Source of the DNA: Planctomycetota bacterium
GTDB lineage: Bacteria > Planctomycetota > JAPUJT01
Direction: 5' to 3'
NCBI GenBank assembly: GCA_027296055.1
Contig: JAPUJT010000095.1
Location: 1 to 59,900, forward strand
DNA: 59,900 nt
Under the pieces are notes generated by a model. That model worked only from the letters and a program-made list of their open reading frames with translations, was not told the DNA's origin and did not search any database. This document shows positions 9,343 to 16,436 of this stretch, piece by piece (the stretch's first letter is position 1; each line of letters begins with the position of its first letter). The position numbers were made by a program, and so were the translations under genes.

Positions 9343-9370
9343 AGTATACTACTATATGTAGGGGTGTCAA
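9343..9370 (-). promoter_or_regulatory. Sigma70-type promoter of porin-atoE
   Basis: On the minus strand TTGACA (9370-9365) is followed after 16 nt by TATACT (9348-9343): a perfect -35 box and a five-of-six -10 box. Predicted transcription start is near 9336, leaving a leader of about 73 nt before the porin ATG at 9263. The region is locally AT-rich compared with its surroundings. Confidence 0.7.
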
Positions 9371-9407
9371 GGAGAATCTGGGGGAGTGGAGCCGCTACTG
9401 GATGGGC

Positions 9408-10109
9408 CTACTCGCCCCTGACCGACGGCCCGGGCGCGGCCAGAAGGCGGCGCGCCATCTCCAGATCCGCTGGGGTGGTGATCTTCGGGTTAGGACCTGT
9501 GGCTGGGACGAGAGTCACCTCCCATCCCGCCCGCTCGACGGCCTCCGCATCGTCAGTGACCCGCCCCTCCAATCGACGATGGGCCTCGATGATGATCTCA
9601 CGCCGAAAGACCTGCGGAGTTTGAGCCAGCCAGAGAGACTCGCGAGAGGCCGTTCTCTCTATGCATCTGCCATCCCCTTCCACCTTGACGGTGTCGGGCA
9701 CCGGGATCGCCAGGATGGCGGCGCCCTTCAAGGCAGCCGCCTCCACGACGGCCTCCAGGTCGACCGCCTGGACGAAGGGCCGCGCCGCGTCGTGAATCGC
9801 CACCAGGCTGGATTCCGCGGAGACCGCCTCCAGCCCGGCGCGCACGGAATCCATCCGTTCCTTGCCCCCGTCGACGATGTGCGTCACCCCGTTGGCGGAA
9901 AGGGCATCTCCCAGGTCCGCCTCGAGACGTTCCCGATCCGTCGAGTGGATGACGAGAATCGTCTCTTCACGATGAGGGATGTCGCGCAAGGCGTCCAGGG
10001 TGTGCAGAAGGAGGGGCTTGCCCCCGATCGGAATCAGGGCCTTTCGCAGGCCTCTGCCGATACGGCGACCCTCTCCGGCCGCCACCAGAATCAACGAGAG
10101 GCGTTCCAT
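9408..10109 (-). CDS. ispD: 2-C-methyl-D-erythritol 4-phosphate cytidylyltransferase IspD
   Basis: The 233-residue protein has the IspD layout: the nucleotide-binding start LILVAAGEGRRIG, then KALIPIGGKPLLLHTL, DGGKERMDSVRAGL, the metal/CTP-binding VAIHDAARPFV, and the C-terminal QTPQVFRREII and TDDAEAVERAG. It makes CDP-methylerythritol in the non-mevalonate isoprenoid pathway, in the cytosol. The product pathway feeds the prenyl chains used by the UbiA-type enzyme at 37.2 kb. It starts 1 nt after the stop codon of dgt and is probably the last gene of a lysM-dgt-ispD operon. IspF is not fused and not nearby. No anomaly is seen. Confidence 0.93.
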   Translation of the reverse strand: MERLSLILVAAGEGRRIGRGLRKALIPIGGKPLLLHTLDALRDIPHREETILVIHSTDRERLEADLGDALSANGVTHIVDGGKERMDSVRAGLEAVSAESSLVAIHDAARPFVQAVDLEAVVEAAALKGAAILAIPVPDTVKVEGDGRCIERTASRESLWLAQTPQVFRREIIIEAHRRLEGRVTDDAEAVERAGWEVTLVPATGPNPKITTPADLEMARRLLAAPGPSVRGE

Positions 10110-10110
10110 G

Positions 10111-11262
10111 TCAGGTACGTTCGAACGGGTCGAAGAGTTTCCTGTGCTCGTCCTGGGCGTACCGGTCGGTCATCCCGGCGATGTAGTCACATATCCCGCG
10201 ATGTAGCCCCACCTCCGCGACCCAGCCTTGAAACTCCTGAGGAAGCGCCTCCGGATGTCGCACGTATTCGTTGAACAGGTCCACGATGAACCGGCGCGCC
10301 TTGCTGGCCATCCTCACCACCCGATAGTGCCGGTAGACCCATCTCATCAGAAACGCCTGGAGCTCTTTTCTCTGCTCTGCCATCTCGTCCGAGAATCGAA
10401 CGATCCAGCCGGGAGCGGAGCGGACCGTCTCCTGGGAGTCGATCTTCGATTCCTGGATCGTCCGATCAGTCGTCTCGAGCAGATCGCCGACTTCGAGGTT
10501 GATCAGGTAGATGATCGCCTGGCGATCCCGTACCCGACGATCCTGCCCGACGCAGGCTGCCTCGACCGCCCCAAGCGCTCTTCTCCACAGCTCGGTCTTT
10601 GCCAGATCATCGCTGGAGATCAGCCCCGCCTGCAGTCCATCATCGATGTCGTGATTGTCGTAGGCGATCGAATCGGCGATGTCCACCACCTGGGCCTCGA
10701 GGAGGGGCTTGTCGGCCAGCCGAAACTCGGCCTCCCAGGCGGGATCGGGCCTGGACGAGTGCTTGGCAATCGACTCCCGGACCTCGTACGTGAGATTCAG
10801 CCCGCGAAAGCCCGGATACCGCTTCTCGAGAATGTCGACCACCCGGAGAGACTGCCGGTTGTGCTCGAATCCCCCATGGTCGGCCATCAGGTCTTCCATC
10901 GCGTCCTCGCCCGAATGGCCGAACGGTGTGTGACCCAGATCGTGGGACAGGGCTGTCGCCTCGGTCAGGTCCTCGTTGAGGCGAAGCGCCCGGGAGATCG
11001 TCCGGGCGATCTGGGCCGCCTCCATCGTATGGGTGAGCCGCGTCCTGTAGTAGTCTCCCTCGTGATTGACGAAGACCTGGGTCTTGTATTCCAGACGCCT
11101 GAACGCGGTGGCGTGAATGATGCGGTCCCGGTCTCTCTGGAAAGCGCTCCGGAAGACATGCTCTTCCTCCGGATGCTCTCGGCCCCGGCTCTCCCGGCTC
11201 TTCACGGCGTAGGGGGCCAGCTCACGCTGCTCCCTCATCTCGAATTCGGAGCGTGTCAGCAT
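10111..11262 (-). CDS. dgt: Deoxyguanosinetriphosphate triphosphohydrolase-like HD protein
   Basis: The 383-residue HD-superfamily protein hydrolyses dNTPs to deoxynucleoside and triphosphate. It shows the Dgt order: FRSAFQRDRDRIIHATAFRRLEYKTQVF at the N-terminus (read in parts), then RLTHTMEAAQIARTI, the metal-binding pair LSHDLGHTPFGHSGE, and DIADSIAYDNHDIDDGL carrying the later Asp. The length fits the short type-2 dGTPase-like group (about 340-400 residues) rather than the 505-residue E. coli enzyme. GGAG precedes the ATG by 9 nt. It lies 5 nt downstream of the LysM lipoprotein gene and 1 nt upstream of ispD. Confidence 0.92.
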   Translation of the reverse strand: MLTRSEFEMREQRELAPYAVKSRESRGREHPEEEHVFRSAFQRDRDRIIHATAFRRLEYKTQVFVNHEGDYYRTRLTHTMEAAQIARTISRALRLNEDLTEATALSHDLGHTPFGHSGEDAMEDLMADHGGFEHNRQSLRVVDILEKRYPGFRGLNLTYEVRESIAKHSSRPDPAWEAEFRLADKPLLEAQVVDIADSIAYDNHDIDDGLQAGLISSDDLAKTELWRRALGAVEAACVGQDRRVRDRQAIIYLINLEVGDLLETTDRTIQESKIDSQETVRSAPGWIVRFSDEMAEQRKELQAFLMRWVYRHYRVVRMASKARRFIVDLFNEYVRHPEALPQEFQGWVAEVGLHRGICDYIAGMTDRYAQDEHRKLFDPFERT

Positions 11263-11267
11263 TCCGA

Positions 11268-11579
11268 CTATCTCCGGCTCCTGGGAGGCAGGACGATTCT
11301 CTGCCCCGGCTGGATCTTGTCCGGATCCATACCGGGGTTCCGCTTCAGGATCGAAGGGATGTCCACCTCTCGCTCACGGGCGATCTGCGTGAGAGTCTCG
11401 CCCCTCTTGACGACGTGGAAACGGACCGACTCGGGGTACACTTCGTCGAGGCTCTTCTGCGGTAGATCCGAGTAATCGGGCGCGACGGATCCACAACTTG
11501 CCAGAGCGATCAGCAAGAGGCAGCCGCAGCTCAACCCGGCTACGGCCGGTCGGATTCCACTTGCTCCCGGGTCTCTCAT
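11268..11579 (-). CDS. Small LysM-domain lipoprotein
   Basis: The 103-residue protein has a lipoprotein signal peptide ending at the lipobox LASC (about residue 29) and one C-terminal LysM domain (about residues 53-99: FHVVKRGETLTQIARE ... GQRIVLPP). LysM binds GlcNAc-containing glycans, so the protein probably tethers a membrane to peptidoglycan. There is no catalytic domain. GGGGGAG precedes the ATG. It is the first gene of a tight lysM-dgt-ispD run, and no strong promoter is visible in the short gap before it. Confidence 0.82.
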   Translation of the reverse strand: MRDPGASGIRPAVAGLSCGCLLLIALASCGSVAPDYSDLPQKSLDEVYPESVRFHVVKRGETLTQIAREREVDIPSILKRNPGMDPDKIQPGQRIVLPPRSRR

Positions 11580-11657
11580 GACTCCCCCCGTCCGGCGGAC
11601 CGGCCCCGGAATCCAGAATACCCCGTGTGCCCGACAGCCCCTGTACCGTCGGCCACC

Positions 11658-11688
11658 AACACGAAACCCCGCCCGGTGGCGGGCGGGG
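11658..11688 (-). terminator. Rho-independent terminator after tRNA-Gly
   Basis: On the minus strand a 9-bp perfect stem (CCCCGCCCG pairing with CGGGCGGGG) closes a CCAC loop and is followed by TTTCGTGTT. It lies about 15 nt past the tRNA CCA end. The U tract is imperfect, but the stem is very stable. Confidence 0.7.
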
Positions 11689-11702
11689 GTCGGGATTCAA
11701 TC

Positions 11703-11778
11703 TGGAGCGGGTGACGGGACTCGAACCCGCGACAACTAGCTTGGGAAGCTAGTACTCTACCAATTGAGTTACACCCGC
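11703..11778 (-). tRNA. tRNA-Gly (anticodon CCC)
   Basis: This 76-nt cloverleaf is on the minus strand. The acceptor stem GCGGGTG pairs with CACCCGC. The D-arm includes AATTGGTA, the anticodon stem CTAGC/GCTAG encloses the loop TTCCCAA, and the T-arm is GCGGG-TTCGAGT-CCCGT. Discriminator T and an encoded CCA end follow. The anticodon CCC reads GGG (Gly). It has its own promoter (11791-11818) and terminator (11658-11688), so it is a monocistronic unit. Confidence 0.95.
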
Positions 11779-11790
11779 TGCGTGCGATCC

Positions 11791-11818
11791 AGAATATCGC
11801 TCCGTCGGTAGGTGTCAA
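11791..11818 (-). promoter_or_regulatory. Sigma70-type promoter of tRNA-Gly
   Basis: On the minus strand TTGACA (11818-11813), 16 nt, TATTCT (11796-11791). The predicted start near 11784 is about 6 nt before the mature tRNA 5' end, as expected for a tRNA promoter. Confidence 0.7.
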
Positions 11819-11865
11819 GCCGCATCTTCCCGCTCGCCGGACACGTGAAAGAAACCGCAGCAGGA

Positions 11866-13149
11866 TCAGGTTTCGACCTGGATGAGATCGTGGCCGCCGA
11901 GGTATGGGCGCAGGACTTCCGGGATTCGCACCGAACCGTCCTCCTGCTGATAGGTCTCGAGAAGGCAGGCCATGACCCGCTGGATGGCCAGTCCCGAGCC
12001 GTTGAGCGTGTGGACGAGGCGTGTCTTGCCGTTCGCGTCCCTGTAACGGATGTTCCCTCGCCGCGCCTGAAAATCCATGTAGTTCGTCACCGAGGAGACC
12101 TCCAGAAACTTTCCCAGGCCCGGTGCGTAAGCCTCGAGATCATAACATTTGGCGCCGGAAAAGCTGAGGTCACCGGTGCAGAGGAGGACGACCTGGTACT
12201 CGAGGCCAAGGAGCTGGAGGACCTTCTCGGCGTTTTCGAGCAGGCTCTCATGCTCCGCCTCGGACTCCTCCGGCCGGCAGAACTTGACCATCTCCACCTT
12301 CTCGAACTGATGGACGCGAATCAGGCCCCTCGTGTCCTTTCCATACGACCCGGCCTCGCGCCTGAAGCAGGGCGTGTAGGCGACATATCGGATCGGCAGC
12401 TCGTCCTCTCTCAAGATCTCGTCTCGATGGATGTTGGTCACCGGAACTTCCGCCGTCGGGATCGGAAATAGATCGTCCTGCTCGATCCGGTACATGTCCG
12501 ACTCGAGAGAGGGAAGCTGGCCCGTTGCGATCATCGTCTCGCGCCGAACGAGGAACGGAGGCCATACTTCGCAATACCCGTGATCACGACCGTGCAGGTC
12601 GAGCATGAAGTTGATCAACGCCCTCTGGAGCCTCGCCCCCCACCCCCGGTAGAGAAGAAAGAACGCTCCGGCAATCTTGCCGCCGCGCTTGGCGTCGAAC
12701 AGTTCCAGGGGAGCGGCGACATCCCAGTGCGCCTTCGGCTCATAGGCGAAATCGGCCCTTTCTCCCCATGTCCGGATGAGTTTGTTGTCTCTGGGAGGGT
12801 CCAGACCGACGGGGACCTCGGGGAGAGGTAGATTCGGCACGGCGAGGAGGGTTTCATGCAACCGGTTGCCGATCTCCTTGATCTCACCGTCGAGCTGATC
12901 GATCTCCTCCGAAATGGCCCGTGTCTGCCCGATGATCTCCTTGGGGTCCTTCTTCTCCTTCTTGTACTCGGAGAATTTCCGGGAGAGGGCATTCCGCTCC
13001 TTCTTCAGGTTGTCAGCGCGGAAGACCAGATCGTTCCTCTTCCGATAGTCCTCGGCGAGGCGATCCACCACCGATTCGTCCAGGCCGCGGCTCGCGAGAC
13101 CTCGTTTCACATCTTCGGGGCAGGCAGAGATGAACTTTATGTCCAGCAT
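11866..13149 (-). CDS. serS: Seryl-tRNA synthetase
   Basis: The 427-residue class II synthetase charges tRNA-Ser with serine and can also load tRNA-Sec. The N-terminal coiled-coil tRNA-binding arm spans about residues 30-105 (heptad-like KKERNALSRKFSEYKKEKKD). Motif 2 is seen in YTPCFRREAGSYGKDTRGLIRVHQFEKVE (read in parts), and motif 3 in LNGSGLAIQRVMACLLETYQ. TAEVPVTNIHRDEIL is the usual serine-site segment. Length is normal. It begins 6 nt after the stop codon of the amidohydrolase gene on the same strand, so the two are probably co-transcribed. Confidence 0.96.
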   Translation of the reverse strand: MLDIKFISACPEDVKRGLASRGLDESVVDRLAEDYRKRNDLVFRADNLKKERNALSRKFSEYKKEKKDPKEIIGQTRAISEEIDQLDGEIKEIGNRLHETLLAVPNLPLPEVPVGLDPPRDNKLIRTWGERADFAYEPKAHWDVAAPLELFDAKRGGKIAGAFFLLYRGWGARLQRALINFMLDLHGRDHGYCEVWPPFLVRRETMIATGQLPSLESDMYRIEQDDLFPIPTAEVPVTNIHRDEILREDELPIRYVAYTPCFRREAGSYGKDTRGLIRVHQFEKVEMVKFCRPEESEAEHESLLENAEKVLQLLGLEYQVVLLCTGDLSFSGAKCYDLEAYAPGLGKFLEVSSVTNYMDFQARRGNIRYRDANGKTRLVHTLNGSGLAIQRVMACLLETYQQEDGSVRIPEVLRPYLGGHDLIQVET

Positions 13150-13155
13150 GGTCGA

Positions 13156-14379
13156 TTACTCCGCCGATGCATCGAACACGACCTTGCCATTGACGATGGT
13201 GACGAGCACGCGTGAGTCGTCGTCAAGCGCCCGTTCCAACGGCCGCCCTCGACCAGGGGAAACGGAGACGGCTGTCACGTCGCTCAGCCGCCCTCGAGCC
13301 ACGACGCCCGCCTGCTGGTTTCCCATGACGGCCCGAGCGCCGTCCCGGGTCCCCATCTCGAAAAGGTCCAGCGGGGCAAGGTCCCTTCGCTTTCCGGCCA
13401 GAAACTTCATCTCATCCAGGATCGAGAGGCTTCGGTTGCTCGTCAGGCTGTCGGTGCCAAGGGCGACGCAGACTCCCGCTCGGCGAAGACGACCCACCGG
13501 GTGCCTCGGGTGCTGGAAGAAGGCGTGACTCCGTGGGCAGTAGACCACCGGCATGCGCCTCTCTTTGAGAATCCGGATGTCACCCCCGTTCAGGTAATTG
13601 CAGTGCACGAGCAACGTTCCCCGGCGAAGCACCCCGAGGGATTTCATGTACCGAACCGGGGAGAGCCGAGGAGCCTCCCAGGTATGGAGAGCCATGTTCC
13701 GCCGGAGGAGGAGCCAGCGGAGGAGTCCTTCCCCGGAGATGAGGAACTCCCTCTCGGCGGGGTGCTCGGAGAGGTGCGTCGAGAGGACCTGCTCCGGCCC
13801 GATCCACTTGCGCGCGGACCGGTACAGCTCGGCCGACGCGGTGTAGGGGGCGTGTGGCGCCACCCCCACCCGGAGAAGGCCGCTTCCGCGGCTCTCTCGC
13901 ACCATGCGACGGTATGTCTTCTCCAGGATGGAGATCCGGTCGGGATGGAGGGCGATCATCTCGAAAACGAGGTGGGCGCGCAAGCCCGCGGCGCGGAGCG
14001 GCCGGAGAGAAGTTCCCGTGTAACCGTGATCCACGATCGTCGTGGTGCCACTCCGAAGAGACTCCTCCACGCCCGCCCGGGAACTCAGTCTCAGGTCCCG
14101 CGCCGTCATCCCGGCCCTCAGTCCTCGAACTTTTTCCAGCCACCGAGCAAAGTCGCGGCCCGACCGAACGCGACCTCGCAGGGATGAAAGCTCGAGATGA
14201 GTGTGAGCATTGACGAATCCGGGCAGGATGATCGCGTCCCCGAGATCGCGAACCCCACGGCCCGTCCGCTTCGCCCCGATCCGGCGGACGGAGACGATCT
14301 TCTTCCCGCGGGTCTCGAGGAGGGCGTTCTCCAAAACCGACCCATCCGCGCGCCAGAGATATTTCGCTCGGATCTTCAT
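13156..14379 (-). CDS. mqnX: Amidohydrolase; candidate aminodeoxyfutalosine deaminase
   Basis: The 407-residue protein belongs to the metal-dependent amidohydrolase/cytosine-deaminase-like family. Visible metal and substrate residues are FVNAHTHLELS (HxH), VAPHAPYTAS, STHLSEHPAERE, LVHCNYL and LGTDSLTSNRSLSI. The family includes MTA/SAH deaminases and the 6-amino-6-deoxyfutalosine deaminase MqnX. The segment VVYCPRSHAFFQH resembles what I remember of MqnX-like proteins, and the window also carries mqnA and late menaquinone genes, so MqnX is my preferred call. The symbol is provisional; a general MTA/SAH deaminase is the main alternative. No clear SD precedes the ATG. It is upstream of serS in a probable two-gene operon. 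Confidence 0.6.
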   Translation of the reverse strand: MKIRAKYLWRADGSVLENALLETRGKKIVSVRRIGAKRTGRGVRDLGDAIILPGFVNAHTHLELSSLRGRVRSGRDFARWLEKVRGLRAGMTARDLRLSSRAGVEESLRSGTTTIVDHGYTGTSLRPLRAAGLRAHLVFEMIALHPDRISILEKTYRRMVRESRGSGLLRVGVAPHAPYTASAELYRSARKWIGPEQVLSTHLSEHPAEREFLISGEGLLRWLLLRRNMALHTWEAPRLSPVRYMKSLGVLRRGTLLVHCNYLNGGDIRILKERRMPVVYCPRSHAFFQHPRHPVGRLRRAGVCVALGTDSLTSNRSLSILDEMKFLAGKRRDLAPLDLFEMGTRDGARAVMGNQQAGVVARGRLSDVTAVSVSPGRGRPLERALDDDSRVLVTIVNGKVVFDASAE

Positions 14380-14423
14380 TCAGGAGGGCCGCAACCGTCC
14401 TTTCTCTCCCCCTCTCGGCCGGG

Positions 14424-14452
14424 AGTCTAGCACGCGACCGGTAGAGCGGCAA
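14424..14452 (-). promoter_or_regulatory. Promoter of the amidohydrolase-serS pair
   Basis: Minus strand TTGCCG (14452-14447), 17 nt, TAGACT (14429-14424); four of six matches in each box with ideal spacing. The start would lie about 38 nt upstream of the ATG at 14379. Confidence 0.45.
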
Positions 14453-14460
14453 GAACGTCG

Positions 14461-14489
14461 TTGAGCCCGAGCAGAGCGGCGGATAGGAT
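14461..14489 (+). promoter_or_regulatory. Candidate promoter of tatD-epimerase
   Basis: Plus strand TTGAGC (14461-14466), 17 nt, TAGGAT (14484-14489). Each box matches four of six. The start near 14496 is about 22 nt before the GTG of tatD. Divergent from the amidohydrolase promoter. Confidence 0.4.
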
Positions 14490-14517
14490 CAGCCCGGCCT
14501 CGATAGGAGTCGTATCC

Positions 14518-15294
14518 GTGTGGATCGATACCCACTGTCATCTGAACCTTCCCGAGTTTGACACGGACAGGGACGAGGTCCGCCGAAGGGCGGAAGAGGA
14601 GGGAGTCGACGCGGCCATTCTCGTCGGCATCGACCTGGAGACGAGTCGTCGCGCGGTTCAGCTCGCTGGTCGGGACCCGTGGTTCACTCCGACGGTTGGT
14701 GTCCATCCCCATGATGCCAACTCGATGGACGCAGAGACGGTTGCGACCCTGGCCGAACTGGCGGGGTCCGCCGCCGCCATCGGCGAGACGGGGCTGGACT
14801 ACTTCCGCATGCACAGCCCTCAGGACTCCCAGAGGCAGGCGTTCCGGGCCCAGGTGGATCTTGCCCGGCAGCTCGAGAAGCCGCTCATTATCCACTGCCG
14901 TGAGGCACGCGAGGACCTCCTCGCCATCCTGAAGGAGATCGGCGGCGAGCACCGGGGGGTGATGCATTGCTTCAGCGGTGATGTCGAGTTCGCCCTCTCC
15001 TGTCTTCGCCTGGGACTCCACATCTCCTTCGCCGGCCCGGTCACCTACCCGAAATCGGACGTCTTGCGGGAGGTGGTTCCCGAAGTGCCCGAGGATCGAA
15101 TTCTTCTGGAGACCGACTGCCCCTTTCTGGCTCCCCAGCCGGTCCGTGGCAGGAGGAACGAGCCCGCCTACGTCCGTTTCACCGGGGAGAAGGTGGCGCA
15201 CCTCAGAGGAGTGACTCCGGAAGAGATCGCCAGGGTGACGTCCCAGAATGCGCGAGATCTGTTTCGAATCCCCGATCCGAAGGAGACCGTCTGA
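14518..15294 (+). CDS. tatD: TatD-family metal-dependent DNase
   Basis: The 258-residue TIM-barrel hydrolase starts at the GTG at 14518, which has AGGAG 8 nt upstream and places the hallmark WIDTHCHLN at the N-terminus. A TTG at 14461 would add residues unlike the family. Metal-binding positions are visible: DTHCHL (HxH), IGETGLDYF (Glu), LIIHCR, VMHCFSG and LETDCPFLAP. TatD enzymes act as 3'-5' exonuclease or AP endonuclease in DNA repair and quality control, in the cytosol. The stop codon overlaps the epimerase ATG by 1 nt (TGATG), so the pair is coupled. Confidence 0.93.
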   Translation: MWIDTHCHLNLPEFDTDRDEVRRRAEEEGVDAAILVGIDLETSRRAVQLAGRDPWFTPTVGVHPHDANSMDAETVATLAELAGSAAAIGETGLDYFRMHSPQDSQRQAFRAQVDLARQLEKPLIIHCREAREDLLAILKEIGGEHRGVMHCFSGDVEFALSCLRLGLHISFAGPVTYPKSDVLREVVPEVPEDRILLETDCPFLAPQPVRGRRNEPAYVRFTGEKVAHLRGVTPEEIARVTSQNARDLFRIPDPKETV

Positions 15295-16253
15295 TGGCTC
15301 GGTACCTCGTCACCGGCGCCGGAGGATTCATTGGCTCGCACATCCTGGAGAGACTTCGGGCGATGGGAGAGCCCGCGGAGGGCCTCGACAATTTCTCTAC
15401 AGGCTTCCGTCATAACGCGGCAGCGACCTCCGGCACCGTCGTTGAAGGCGACATCAATGACGCCGACCTGCTGGGCCGGCTCCTTCAGGGTGTTGAAGTG
15501 GTTTTTCACGAGGCAGCAGTCCCATCGGTGCCACGATCGATAGCGGACCCGCTGGGGACGCATCGAGCGAACGTGCAGGGAACCCTCTCGCTCCTCGTCG
15601 CCTGCGCCGAGACGGGCGTCCGTCGGATCGTCTATGCTTCATCCTCTTCCATCTACGGCGACCAGCCCACTCCCAGGAAGCAGGAAAGCCAGCCCCCCGA
15701 TCCCCTCTCCCCTTACGCCGCACAGAAATGGACCGGCGAGGTCTACTGCCGCGTCCTCGGCAAGCTCAAAGGCATAGAGACGGTGGCACTCCGGTACTTC
15801 AACGTCTTCGGTCCGAGGCAGGATCCGAACAGCCCCTACTCGGCCGTGATCCCGATATTCATCCGTTCGCTTCTGGCCGGGGAGAGGCCGACGATCTACG
15901 GCGACGGAGAGCAGACGCGGGATTTCACCTACGTGGGTGACATCGTCGAGGCCAACCTCAAGGCATCGGAGGCCACGGGGGTCTCCGGCGAGGTGATCAA
16001 CGTCGCGGCGGGAGAGAGGACTACGGTGAACGAGTTGTTCCGGATCATCCGTTCCAGGATAGGCAGCGATCTGGAACCGATGTACGAGGCGCCGCGAACC
16101 GGAGATGTCCGCCACTCGCAGGCCGACAACTCCAAGCTCAAGAGGCTTCTCGGGTTCGAGCCGTCCCACTCCCTGGAAGACGGACTCGACCGGACGGTCG
16201 CCTGGTACCGGGATTCCGGGGGCGATCCGACCCGCTCACCGATTCCGTCTTGA
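15294..16253 (+). CDS. NAD-dependent sugar-nucleotide epimerase (extended SDR)
   Basis: The 319-residue extended short-chain dehydrogenase has the Rossmann motif VTGAGGFIGSH, the catalytic serine region VYASSSSIYGD, the YxxxK pair in SPYAAQKWTGE, and downstream RYFNVFGPRQDPNSPYSAVI and YGDGEQTRDFTYVGDIV. These match UDP-glucose/UDP-GlcNAc(A) 4-epimerases (GalE, WbpP/Gne-like), which supply sugars for envelope polysaccharides. The substrate cannot be settled from sequence alone. It is translationally coupled to tatD by a TGATG overlap. The stop codon lies inside the -35 box of the promoter for the following gene. Confidence 0.88.
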   Translation: MARYLVTGAGGFIGSHILERLRAMGEPAEGLDNFSTGFRHNAAATSGTVVEGDINDADLLGRLLQGVEVVFHEAAVPSVPRSIADPLGTHRANVQGTLSLLVACAETGVRRIVYASSSSIYGDQPTPRKQESQPPDPLSPYAAQKWTGEVYCRVLGKLKGIETVALRYFNVFGPRQDPNSPYSAVIPIFIRSLLAGERPTIYGDGEQTRDFTYVGDIVEANLKASEATGVSGEVINVAAGERTTVNELFRIIRSRIGSDLEPMYEAPRTGDVRHSQADNSKLKRLLGFEPSHSLEDGLDRTVAWYRDSGGDPTRSPIPS

Positions 16254-16279
16254 CAGGGACTGCCTGACGCCCTTAGACT
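16250..16279 (+). promoter_or_regulatory. Promoter of the Asp-box protein, overlapping the epimerase stop codon
   Basis: Plus strand TTGACA (16250-16255), 18 nt, TAGACT (16274-16279). The epimerase stop codon TGA (16251-16253) lies inside the -35 box. The start near 16286 leaves a leader of about 150 nt before 16437, in which I see no clear hairpin or riboswitch. Confidence 0.55.
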
Positions 16280-16436
16280 CCTGGCTGTAATCCATTCCCC
16301 ATCCTGGAACAAACAACAGGTCCCGACACATAGGTGGGCCGGGAGTCTCTCTCCACCGCGGAAGGGCGCGAGTGCGGGGCCCATCATGTGCGCGCAGGGA
16401 GGGGGCCGTCATTTCTACGAAGGGAGGGGGTTCACC

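Noticed and set aside
11576..11818. An 80-codon minus-strand frame across the tRNA gene.
   Set aside because: It reads through a well-formed tRNA-Gly and its terminator.
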